DNA of 64,000 nt, from positions 16,433 to 80,432 of the forward strand of contig JADNRV010000217.1 of the NCBI GenBank assembly GCA_015499995.1, given 5' to 3'. The notes beneath the pieces are model-generated. The model did not search any database and had not been told where the DNA came from. It worked only from the letters and a program-made list of their open reading frames with translations. Of this stretch, positions 48,201 through 57,868 are shown piece after piece. The position numbers were made by a program, and so were the translations under genes. The DNA comes from Flammula alnicola (Eukaryota; Basidiomycota; Agaricomycetes; Agaricales; Strophariaceae). Within the stretch, counting starts at the first letter, position 1; every line of letters begins with the position of its first letter.

Positions 48201-48549
48201 GCCATGTTTCAACTTGCGCCATTTCGGAGACCGTAAGGGACGCCCATGGGTTGACAGGTGCTGGTGGCGAGGCTGGCTGAGAGTGCGTCGAAGCGCACCG
48301 TTCGACGTCGCCTTTTACGGCTTCGGAAGGAACGCTGTCAAGGCCGCCATACCAGCTATCTCCAAAGAAGATCCTTTGAGAGAAGACGTCGGTTAAATCA
48401 TGGGAACGCCTTAATATGACGATGAAGGCCAAGACGTTGAACAGAAAAGACGCAGAGAGTAGAAGGTAGTGCTTCGGTATGCCGAACCGAGACCTCTTTG
48501 CTTCGCCGTCAAGAAGACTTTGGTTGATTGGCTTGTATGAGTGGGACAT
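45282..48549 (-). CDS. Copper amine oxidase with N-terminal membrane anchor
   Basis: Oxidises primary amines to aldehyde, ammonia and hydrogen peroxide using copper and a self-made TPQ cofactor. The start at 48549 gives MSHSYKPINQSLLDG. A membrane segment (HYLLLSASFLFNVLAFIVIL) follows, so the enzyme is anchored or secreted. Conserved blocks are VSFAGLRYKVDREQKYVSW, LGFDRDMGLSFWDMRFRGER, FGMGSLVRDMIPYYDCP, the TPQ motif VGNYDY (46700-46770), LFYLDGTIEVRLSASGY, the copper ligands HDHVINYK (near 46370), PRGYAIHPGYNPI, and the third His in GMHHLPQAEDSP. The stop is at 45282. About 14 introns split some 800 codons. The TPQ Tyr lies in an 11-nt exon (46703-46713) followed by a 2-nt exon (46628-46629); see findings. 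All cofactor and metal residues are present. Confidence 0.92.
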
Positions 48550-49027
48550 CGTTGGTGCCCTTTCCAGCTTGCAACGAATGAATCGGTTCGTACGAGTTAC
48601 GAGTAGATAAGGCCTGCAGCAACCCCTGAATAATTTGTTCGTGGGGTGTGGTCGATTTGAAATATGGGGTCGACTCCGATAACAAAGATAGTCATACACT
48701 GTGGCGGCTGAGATAATGCCCTCCCAAAAGGCTTGAAAAAGCGATAACGTCGGGCCCTTCCTTTCTAAAGATAAGATTGTGATTAGGTCAGTCTTCCAAA
48801 AAGAAAAGAAACACACGCTGCTTTTAGCAAGCTTGAGAAAGTCTCGGCTCTCCGATGCCCACTTGGTCCTCTCGAGTCGAAGTATGGCACGAAAAGTCGT
48901 TTCCCGAAGACGCGCTGAGACCCCGTCTCGAAAGCATTTCAATCCATGACATTCTATTTGAAACTGGTTGTAAGTAGATCGCACTGCGCAGGAGAGTCAG
49001 ATCAACCAGTATACCGAAAAATTGATC
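48550..49027. promoter_or_regulatory. Upstream region of the copper amine oxidase gene
   Basis: Upstream of the amine oxidase start. The frame stays open to 48984, but the natural N-terminus is at 48549, so this is probably 5' UTR and promoter. Confidence 0.45.
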
Positions 49028-49035
49028 GGCCTGGG

Positions 49036-49574
49036 CAAGGGGGTGCGCCAAATAAAAAAAAGTACCTAGGGTCGATTTATTTTTTAAGCCAATATTTCAC
49101 GGACTAACTAACTAACATAATCAGGAACCGTCCCGATATGGTAATATTACATCAGCGATGACGCGGGCGCGTGCCCCTCCACTGGATTCCTCGCACGTAA
49201 ACCCATTTATGAGGTGCTTGCTCGAGATTTATCATTCTAAATGGTACTGTAGATGTATTAGTTAGTATTCCAATGAAATATAATTTTTTGAATGTTGAAA
49301 ATGGCCGAGAAAAGTCACATTAGGCTAAATATGATCCAATGATTGAGTGCATCATCCACTCAGTGCCGCAAACTATGTTCTACCGCATTTCTATATGTAT
49401 TACAGCTGGTATTTAATAGATGTAAGGCAATATATGGTGTAAAACCTGCCTTGGGTCACTTCAAAGCACCTATTTTGGGACATTTATAGAGGGGTATAAT
49501 TTTTTTTTCGCCAGCCAGCGGCTGGACTAACTAACCGACCCCCGGTCGGCTATTAAGGTTCGCGCACCCCCTTG
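49036..49574. mobile_element. hAT-type MITE, 539 bp, with 8-bp target duplication
   Basis: Perfect 13-bp terminal inverted repeats (CAAGGGGGTGCGC at 49036-49048; its complement at 49562-49574) are flanked by identical 8-bp direct repeats GGCCTGGG at 49028-49035 and 49575-49582. An 8-bp duplication and termini fitting YARNG are hallmarks of the hAT superfamily. The interior is AT-rich with no transposase, so the element is non-autonomous. The intact target duplication suggests a fairly recent insertion. Confidence 0.9.
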
Positions 49575-49582
49575 GGCCTGGG

Positions 49583-50944
49583 TTTCTTGCAAGAAGGCCA
49601 CGGATAAAGAAAATAACTGGAAGGAAAAGCTGAAATACATCTTGTGGCAATTTTGTGATTGTTTTGTGGAGGAAGTAGGATTAGAACTTGTTGAAGTTGT
49701 AATGAACCATATGATGACGAACTGAGCTTCCGTGGAAAGTTATTACCTTATTAGTCTCCCTAAGCTGACCTAATAATACTGATGATAGTCGATCAGTAAC
49801 ATATATTACCTTATATGTGTGATTTGATAATAGCTGCTTTTGGCTATTCAACGCCACTCTCCTCAAACTCCACTGGTCTCCTCCGACCATCGTTGGAGCA
49901 TCAACAACGCATGCCTCTCATCCAGAAATGCAGGAAAAAGGAAAGCGATTAATTTACAATTGACACTAACTATTGGATTTTACTGACATATTATTTTGAC
50001 TGATTTAAATAAATGCCGCGGCATATGAATCTAAGTATTGCGTTTCGACTTTGTTGCTAATTTTCATGTGTCTACTTTAGGTGTACTCCTGACAGGTCCC
50101 GGGGATTCATGAGTTCGCACAACTGCGCGAAATATTCTGGGGCAGGGCGTACATGTGCGTAAGTACTAGGCGGTCAGTTTTCTCCGATGCGAGAGTACAG
50201 CGGCGCGAATTGTCCGTATAGCTTGAAGACAAGGGCCATCATGGGACTGCAACAGAGTACGCAGTTGCACGAATGGGCACCAAGTCATCAAGGAAGAGCT
50301 CAACGCTTCCGCGCATGCATGGCGTTCCATATCGATCAGCGTGATGATGATGATTACCAGCAGGTGGTCCCGTTAAGGAGGTCATGAACTCGGTGCTCTT
50401 CCTATGGCGAGTCGCGACAACACATAGAGAACCCTAGATTATCTTGCTGATTTCGGAAAATTTGTCAATCTCGAGGGTATCAAAAAGAGTGCCAATCTGA
50501 CCGCAGCTGTTCGCAAGATTTCATCTCTAGGAAGAAAAGTGCTCGTGGATGGCAACGATGAAAATAGTAAAGTCGATCGGAAAATTGTACTGTCCCAACC
50601 ATAAAATCTTTGCGGGCAGGGAAGATGCTTACGAGGAGAGCGCTGCAGTTTCGTTGACTCGATGACGGTAGGTACTTGAACTGTCAAGAACATTGTGTGG
50701 TGGTCGAGGTATCGTTTCCTAAACAAATAATTCAGATACAGAGACCACAGAACCACTGCGAGATTTCAGCCAGAATGGGTCCTTGCAAGAGAAGGGTTTA
50801 GCAATCTAGTTTGTAATGGACAGTGGCAGACAAGTGGCAGAGGTTGCTAGAGTTGTGGAAATGCCAAGGACATGCAAGAACGAACATTTTGCTTATGTAA
50901 TTGTAGTCACCTTCTCCCTCAACCACATCGCGCTCAGAGTCCCC
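49583..50944. other. Intergenic region, no gene seen
   Basis: About 1.4 kb upstream of SAP18. Several short frames exist, but none shows a motif or credible splice structure. The last few hundred bases should hold the SAP18 promoter. Confidence 0.5.
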
Positions 50945-51974
50945 ATGGATCTAGACGAAAGCACACCAACTGGGCAACCCATGGTGTCTAGAGAGAAGGT
51001 ATAGAACCTTTATATGAGCAATAAGCATGTGCTTATCCACTCCTTTCGCAGACGGCACCATTTCTTATTCGAACATTTGTGAAAATCGGCAGCTTTCATC
51101 GTTTGACGCTTTTCGAAGATGGTACTCTACCAACGACGGATGAACAGCAGCTATTTACATGGTATGTCATAGCAACGGTATTGCAACTCTTATTTTCTGA
51201 CTTCAAGACAGGAAAGACGCGACACTGCGTGAAGTGTTGACCACGCTCAGGAATACCGCCCCACACGTAGCAGAGTATCGACACCCACTCGCACGCTTTT
51301 CTTTCCGGACAGTATATGCAGACCCAAGCAACAAGGGCCGTTTCTCGCAAAAAGACATAGGAATGGTCTACTCTCGTGACATTCTTGGCGAACCAGGATT
51401 ATTGAATACCACAGCGCCTCGATTGCTCCAGGACATCGAACCGTTAAACCGCGACATAGGCGACCGGGAGCGAGAGGAGAGAAACCTAGAAGAACTCAGG
51501 TTCATTCCAGGCGACTTCCTTCTTGTTGCCGTCCTCCTGCCGAAAAACGTCACTCTGCCCTCTGAGATAGCTATCAAAGGTTCAGGCGCGGCAGGCGCGG
51601 CGTCAGGCGCATCGAACGGATGGAGGGCCTCTGGAACTGTTGGAGGAAGCTCGGGGAAGGGCGATGGAGGGTGGGGCAGAGGTTCCGTGGCTACTGGACC
51701 AGGATTTGGGCGTGGCAGTGGCGGTGGTCATTGGAGGGGCGACTCAAATGCACCTACTCGTGGTGGTCGTGGTGGCGGCGGACGAGGTGGTGGTGACTCC
51801 GGACGGGATAGAGATCTTGACAGAAATGATTCGCGTATTCCTCCACCGCGAAGAAGCGTCTCGCCACCTCCTCGAGGTGGCTGGGGTGATCGGGACGGTC
51901 GAGGAGGCCGAGGAGGCAGACGCTCGCCATCTCGTTCAAGAAGTCCACCCAGGAGAAGAAACCGTTACGATTGA
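50945..51974 (+). CDS. SAP18, Sin3-associated polypeptide, with RGG/RS-rich tail
   Basis: SAP18 is a small ubiquitin-fold protein of the Sin3-HDAC corepressor and of exon-junction-linked ASAP complexes. The start at 50945 gives MDLDESTPTG. The SAP18 domain reads REK-TAPFLIRTFVKIGSFHRL across an intron at 50999-51049, then WKDATLREVLTTLRNTAPHV, FSFRTVYADPSNKGRFSQKD and FIPGDFLLVAVLLP. The second half is a long Gly-rich part with RGG-type repeats and an Arg/Ser end (RSPSRSRSPPRRRNRYD), suggesting RNA contact. At about 310 residues it is roughly twice the animal SAP18. The long tail fits a role in splicing-linked complexes, which is an inference. The upstream frame from 50816 is not needed. Confidence 0.9.
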
Positions 51975-52197
51975 TTTCTCGTCGACTCTTTAGTCTTCAT
52001 GTTTCTTGCTCATGTTATTGTACTCTCCATATATAGCCTTATATCCCTTGTGGAACGACGTCGTGTTTCCACACAACAAAATGACAATTCACCGTTTCAT
52101 ATTCTTTTGGGATAGGATATGGCCTTGCAGAAATGTCAAAGAGGTGGATTCGTGAAGCAAGCAAGCTATGAGACGTCTCCATTTTTTTTACTCCTTC

Positions 52198-52620
52198 ATC
52201 CAGATGCGAACGACCAATCCTTGGGCTGACCACTGACCAGCCTTTCGTACTTGTATTGATAAAACATACTTGATCGAGTGTGCAGAATATTCTTCCGCGA
52301 CCAGAGTGACTACTACCAAGAATTTGACCGCAGAGCGCCACCGAAGTGAGGTAAGGGCATGTCAAGCGGCAAGTTATAACTTAGGGTTCTGACCAGAGAC
52401 CCATCTCGGTTGGTATTCAAAAGCGAATAAATGTGCAGGGCCTTGGACACTGAGGCTTGAAGACTATCCAACCCAGGTGGGTAAAGTACATGTACGGGCA
52501 AGTTGGGAGAGGTTGCGAGGAAACGTTGAAAATCACGATCGGACCGCAAAAACGAGGGTTTGAATTTTAAGAATCGATTGAGGGCTGCAATTGCTACCCG
52601 ACCTGAAGAGTACGTTATTC
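52198..52620 (-). CDS. Possible unrecognised gene fragment
   Basis: A minus-strand exon after an acceptor near 52620 reads RVAIAALNRFLKFKPSFLR, then HVLYPPGLDSLQASVSKAL and LPLDMPLPHFGGALRSN. A 47-nt GT-AG intron would link it to a short terminal exon ending near 52198. I do not recognise the family and found no upstream exon with a clear start before the eS12 gene. It could be the 3' end of an orphan gene, a decayed gene or chance. Confidence 0.3.
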
Positions 52621-52920
52621 ATTCAATGGGCGCGGACAAGATACTTCGATTTGTTTGTTTCAATTTTTTCTCATTGAATTTAACATGCTACCAGTACACT
52701 GATGACCGTCGACGGTGAGGACTGTAGAAATCAAATCAGCAATCGTCCAAAGACAACGGAGATCAAAATAAAAGGCTCAGACAAGTATATAATGATTCCG
52801 GATAGACATGATTCCTCAAAGGACGAATCCTCAGTTGAGGGAGTCTGTATTGTCATCACAGATGGCGGCTCGAGGCACTGCCCCATGGTACCACCACAGA
52901 ATAAAAAATGAAGACTCACA

Positions 52921-53418
52921 TTAGCGGTTCTTGAAGTAATCAAGGAGAACATGGAGACCCTCGCTCTCAACACCGTACTCCTTCACGACGACACAGCTGC
53001 ATCCAACAACCTTTCTGGGGTTACCCTCACGGTCGATCTTGCAGAGACCAGCCCAGGTTCCCAGAACTTTGGCGTCTCCAACCTTGATGAGGTTAATTTT
53101 GTGCTCAGCGCAGAGTGCCTCGATGAGCTTAATGTATTCGGCCTCCGTGCAGGTCTCCACGAGGACGCACAGATGGGCCTGGCGCTTGTCGAGAGCCTTG
53201 GCGCACTCACGCAAACCACGGGCAAGACCGTCGTGAACAAGAGCGTTCTTCAAGACTTGCTGTTTGAATAATAGCGTCAGCGATAACGTAGCACAAGAAA
53301 GCGATAGATAACAAACTTGAAGAGCATCTTCAACAGAGAGTTTGCCTTTGGGTGCCTCAGTGGTAACCTCGACCTCGGGGGCGACCTCGACAGGAATGTC
53401 ATCTCCAGCGTCAGACAT
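52921..53418 (-). CDS. Small-subunit ribosomal protein eS12
   Basis: eS12 is a component of the 40S ribosomal subunit with the L7Ae-type RNA-binding fold. The start at 53418 gives [15 protein letters not shown]. An intron near 53260-53320 joins LSVEDALQ to [17 protein letters not shown]. The family core follows: [57 protein letters not shown] and [12 protein letters not shown] to 52921. Length is about 147 residues, normal for the family. A probable leader intron lies in 53420-53470. The SKI8 gene starts on the other strand within 400 bp, so the two may share a promoter. Confidence 0.95.
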   Translation of the reverse strand: MSDAGDDIPVEVAPEVEVTTEAPKGKLSVEDALQVCYLSLSCATLSLTLLFKQQVLKNALVHDGLARGLRECAKALDKRQAHLCVLVETCTEAEYIKLIEALCAEHKINLIKVGDAKVLGTWAGLCKIDREGNPRKVVGCSCVVVKEYGVESEGLHVLLDYFKNR

Positions 53419-53768
53419 CCTGGAACAAAAATTAGCGTCCTGCTCAATTCTGTCAATGATATACTCACTTTTGTAGTTATAACGCGCTGTTAGGGATTTA
53501 CAAGATGTTTGGATGTCTTCGTCCGCTTTCGTTGATGTGAGGAAAAAATAAGGTTTCAGTGGACAAGTTATGGTGAAAGGTTCAAACTCAGATTCGGCCA
53601 TACCCGACGTTTCGGTTGAGGTCACGCTCATCGTGTTGGACGACATCGACGCGTATTTAGCAACCTCAAACACGACCTTGTACTCAACAATGGTGAATAC
53701 CTCTGGCTATGTCTGATCTCTCGCTGATTCATATCAGAGTCTAGCATTCTTACACGCGCATGACTGTT

Positions 53769-54981
53769 CAGAACGTATTCCTCATGTTGCTTACCTCTTC
53801 GACGATGGTTAGGCTTATCTACCCTTCTAGCCCACTCTGATGCGGTTTGGGGCGTTTCTTGGACGGCCAATGACACTGCAATTTCAATCTCGGCCGATGG
53901 CTCTGTGAAACAATGGTCGGCGACTACGGGCCAGCCCCATCCACCAAATGCGGCCTTCCCCACAGCGCATACATTGGCACAAGTATCACTATCGGTTACC
54001 CCGGATGGGAGAAGAGCACTCTACAATAGTATCGAAGGTCTCACCAGTCTCTGGAACTTAGAAAATGGAGAAGTGATCGGCACTTTTGAGAGCTTTGCGA
54101 GGACGAAAGAGGATTCGGAGCCTTGTAAGTCAGCAGTCTCATGGAAAAACGATTGATTGATCAACTCCACGTTCTCGCCCAAGCTTGGTCTGTCTCCATT
54201 CACCCGCAAGGAGAGACATACGCCTCTACGGGCGGTTCGGGAAACGTCTCCATACATTCTGCCCAGATCGAGAACTTCGGGGAACGGGTTGCTACTCTGT
54301 CTTCTGGGAGGAATAAATTCGGAATGTTCTGCTCTTATGTCCGCAATTTTTATTCCTCCTTTTTGGTCATTACTCATAATCTCGTAGAGCCCAGATGGTC
54401 GGCGCATTGCCATGTCCTCGGAAACAGGGCAAATTTACATCTTTGATGTCGAATCGAGCGCTTTGTCTTTCACATTCACCTCACATGCCATGTCTGTGCG
54501 CTCGTTGGCCTGGTCTCCTGACTCAAATGTATGCCCTTATCTTACTTACACGATTCCGGTACACCGGCACTAACAGGCCCACCAAAGCTGTTATTAAGTG
54601 CTTCAGAAGATAAACGCCTCGTGTTGCATGACGTTCGATCGGCTCCAGGAGCGGCTGTAGCTTCTTTCTCTGGCCACACTTCTTGGGTCCTTAGCGCAGA
54701 CATCTCACCAGATGGACGTCTTGGCCTTTCGGGGTAAAGATCATCTCTTTGTTCAGCTATTCTGTCTGATCTGATGCCTCAATAGATCTGCAGATAAAAG
54801 CATCAAAGTTTGGGACATCGGAGCACGCGCCGCAGTCTCCACAATCCAAGATACAGGTGAAGTTTGGTCAGTCTCCTGGCGACCAAAGCCTCCTGCTGCT
54901 GGCAGTCCTGGTGCATTCATCAGCGGTGGTGAAGATGGCATCGTTCGGTGGTGGAGAGGGGCAGGAGCCGGCGGCTCCTAG
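53769..54981 (+). CDS. WD40 protein SKI8 (WDR61-like), Ski complex subunit
   Basis: SKI8 is a beta-propeller scaffold of the Ski complex that feeds RNA to the cytoplasmic exosome, and in fungi it also acts in meiotic recombination. Reading across exons gives successive WD repeats: LLAHSDAVWGVSWTAND, ADGSVKQWSATTG, GLTSLWNLENGEVIGTF, SWSVSIHPQGETYASTG, RRIAMSSETGQIYIFDVE, SVRSLAWSPDS, LLLSASEDKRLVLHDVRSA, GHTSWVLSADISPDGRLGLSG, SADKSIKVWDIGARAAV and ISGGEDGIVRWWRG. The stop is at 54981. Length is about 330 residues. The first exon is unresolved: ATG at 53769 (MTVQN) is in the right place, but no splice joins it cleanly to the repeat frame. Confidence 0.75.
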
Positions 54982-56054
54982 TCAGTTTTTCATGTTAGTT
55001 TCTTCGTGGGTCCTTATCATCTCAGAAACTTGCTGAATTAGAATAACTTTAATGTACTGTATCGCGCTGGACCACATTTACGATAAATGTCGTGAGCCTC
55101 GTGTATCAAGATTTCTGTGGGATTCTACTTTTGATTAGCACAATCAGTTGACCGATGTGACCGTAAAGGTATGGCGATAATCCTCGTTGCAACAGGTCAT
55201 TTTTCATTATCCTGTTTGGAGAACGGGCCCGTGTCATTTACTGGACATCACATGAATTTGACGACACTCAGGCTCAGCCTGAGGTCATACAATTGTCTTA
55301 ATTCCAAATGATTAAAAGCACGCGTGCTAGACCACCTCGTGTTCACGCAACGCGCTTACTAGCCCTTGCCAGTGAACAAAATACGGACAATAGACGACAA
55401 GGCTTTACTTATGAGGATGGACTCTGCAAGTCAAAACATTGCCCAAACTCTTAGATCCGCATGGAGAAAAAAAAGCTTTGTATGTAGTTGAATCAAAGTC
55501 GAGGTCGGATGTTAGCTCTCCAGAATCTCTAATTGAGAATTGTGAGAATTGTTCTCAATTCTGCAGTGTTTGGAAGGTATGTTTATCGCTGGGGCATCGC
55601 CGCCTAAGGCCGCAAATGATTTGAGCTTGCGGAACCAAATTTTTCCCTACATGGGTCTTCGTTAACTAAATTGTTCCCATTGTTGTCCATATGTAACCAT
55701 CATTTGCTTCCGTCGCTTGTTGCGGTCAGTGTGTCCTGATGGTCTAAGGGTCCAAGAAAGAAGGAGATAGATCACGGAAAGAATGAGGGTGATAGCACCC
55801 TGTCTCATAAATTTATAAGGGAGATCTCTTTGTCTATAATTGGACGCACTACGTGAGGTTGACACCCAGGTTACTCCATAATCTTTTTCCCGGTTGTTCT
55901 GGCAAGTATTGTAGTTATAATTCTACAGAAAACGGGAAAGCTACCGAAACCTAAATGTAAAGCATTAACATCATCTAAGTGCAGTCTTTGCATAGCAGAA
56001 GCTCGACGAGGCAGCAAAATCGAACAGATTCATAAAGAGCTCACAATCTTTCTC
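54982..56054. other. Intergenic region, no gene seen
   Basis: About 1 kb between the SKI8 stop and the WW-domain gene. Only short chance frames are visible. Confidence 0.5.
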
Positions 56055-56947
56055 TCAGTAATAATTTCCGTTCATTATATGATCAAGGTTGTGGCCGCCA
56101 ACCTCTCTGCCAACAGCATCAAGAGGCATGACAGCTCCGATGAGCCAGGCAAGCGAAGGCGTTACATTTCTACCCTGCGCGCGGAACCCTGGAAGATAAC
56201 TGTTATACACGGACTCTGGTTCTGTTAAAGTGACATCGCGCACCTGCCAATTCTCGGTAGCGAGCGATGATTAAGTCGATTTGTCGTTCAGAGAAGGGAA
56301 AGACTGCTCCATCGGAGATGGCCGCCTTTGCTATAAAGATTTTAATGGATCAGCAGCAATTCAAGGCTGAATATATACGAACAGCCCTACCATTGCTGAG
56401 CGACTGCACAAAATCTGCCTCCGAGTTGGGAGGGAGGTCTCGATGGTGCGAGGGATATTCAGCGACATGAGACCAAAATTCCTCCTTCATCTTCATTCTC
56501 AATCCTGTTAGGCATGGGAGTTAGCCGCCGCCTAGCTTATTAGAAACGATATCACCTGTGTCCTCTGACCAGGTATAAGCCGCACCAGCCATCCTGGAGT
56601 ACATCCGAATCACCGCCGTCGTGTCACTGACATCAGAGATTACTAGTTCATAGTCTGGAGGTAGCCGTTGCAAGTTGGGGTCTCCTGCAAGGCATTGGAG
56701 ATGATCATCGCGAGCCTCGGTGATATATTCGAGGATTTGGGGGTTGCGTACGTTGTCGGGTGTGGTTAAACGAAGGTGGTGGTTGTGGAAATATACGTCG
56801 CCGTTAGGGTGTTGATATTGACGCCATGAACGAGGTAGACTAGCCTGACTGGACGGAAACTGTCGGTTAAGATCTACAGCACAAAATAACTACAAGGAGC
56901 TCCAACTCACCTTGAATTTCCTGTGGGATACGATACCGACGGTGCAT
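56055..56947 (-). CDS. WW-domain protein, probably truncated
   Basis: The start at 56947 gives MHRRYRIPQEIQ, spliced to LPRSWRQYQHPNGDVYFHNH, a WW-type domain with the usual W and P spacing, then LRLTTPDNVRNPQILEYI and an alpha-helical middle (EEFWSHVAEYPSHHRDL; FPFSERQIDLIIARYREL). Proteins of this type are common in Agaricomycetes and usually continue into membrane helices. Here the frame shifts by one base near 56245 and ends at 56055 with SLAWLIGAVMPLDAVG, so the gene looks broken or the joint is mis-read. A 22-nt GT-AG stretch at the break is too short to be a normal intron. Function is unknown. Confidence 0.55.
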
Positions 56948-57868
56948 TGTATTGGGCCGTTTCTATAAAGTTCATGGACTCGCGATGAGTACTGGAACCT
57001 TGTCGAGGTGGGAAGGACATCCTTTGGGAGCTCGAGAAAGTTTCTACACTAATTTCTGGTGCCTAGCTTTATGAAAGAAACCAAACGCAGAAAAAGAAGG
57101 AGCGAGGAATAAGTTCCGCTTATACTGAAACTGACGCAGGATAGTTAGCATGAGAAGGAAGAACAAGATATCATTGGAAAACACGAATCTTCCTTCCCTT
57201 CAGATCTATCACGGAGAAGGCCTTACACAAACCGAGCGGTCCATTTCATCGTGCTGTATCCGGATACTCGGTGAATGGTGATGTCGATCTGCGGGAGCAA
57301 GGTTGAGAAAAATTGTTAACCAAACCCGCGAAGGACCACGGAAGTTGGCGCAAAACACGGCATAGGCCGCGTACCAAGTACAAGGGTACAACATTCTATT
57401 TCTGTTCAAGGCACATTTTTGCTCGTGCCAAGGGGTCGTTGGAGGCATTCTAAGCTTCGGTGAGTTCGTGGTTTAAACGTTTTATCGACTAATATGCACG
57501 TCACCAGCTTTTAGTCACAAGTGGGGTCGACCGCTCGTCTAGACCTCCATTTAACTTTTTTGTTGTCGTTGAAGGCATATTTCATGAGAAGCGAAGTGTC
57601 GAAAGTTGAGCGGTAAATAGAACTGCCGGGTGACGAACACGTAGGAAACTCTGCGTTATGACGAGCAAGACCTGGTATCTTGTACTACAAAAATAATACA
57701 ACCTATTCGAAGTAAGATGGCAATCAGATAATGATAAAAAATACAGACAGACATGTATGATATCAGAGGAAGAAAGGAAAACTGTTTCGATTTAAAATAA
57801 ATATGTTTCACGGTCCGGCGAGCGAACCCATGGCAATGATAATCTGGTTTTGACATGGAGGCAGGGGA
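56948..57868. other. Intergenic region, no gene seen
   Basis: About 0.9 kb upstream of the WW-domain gene and downstream of the low-complexity protein gene. No gene or repeat recognised. Confidence 0.5.
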
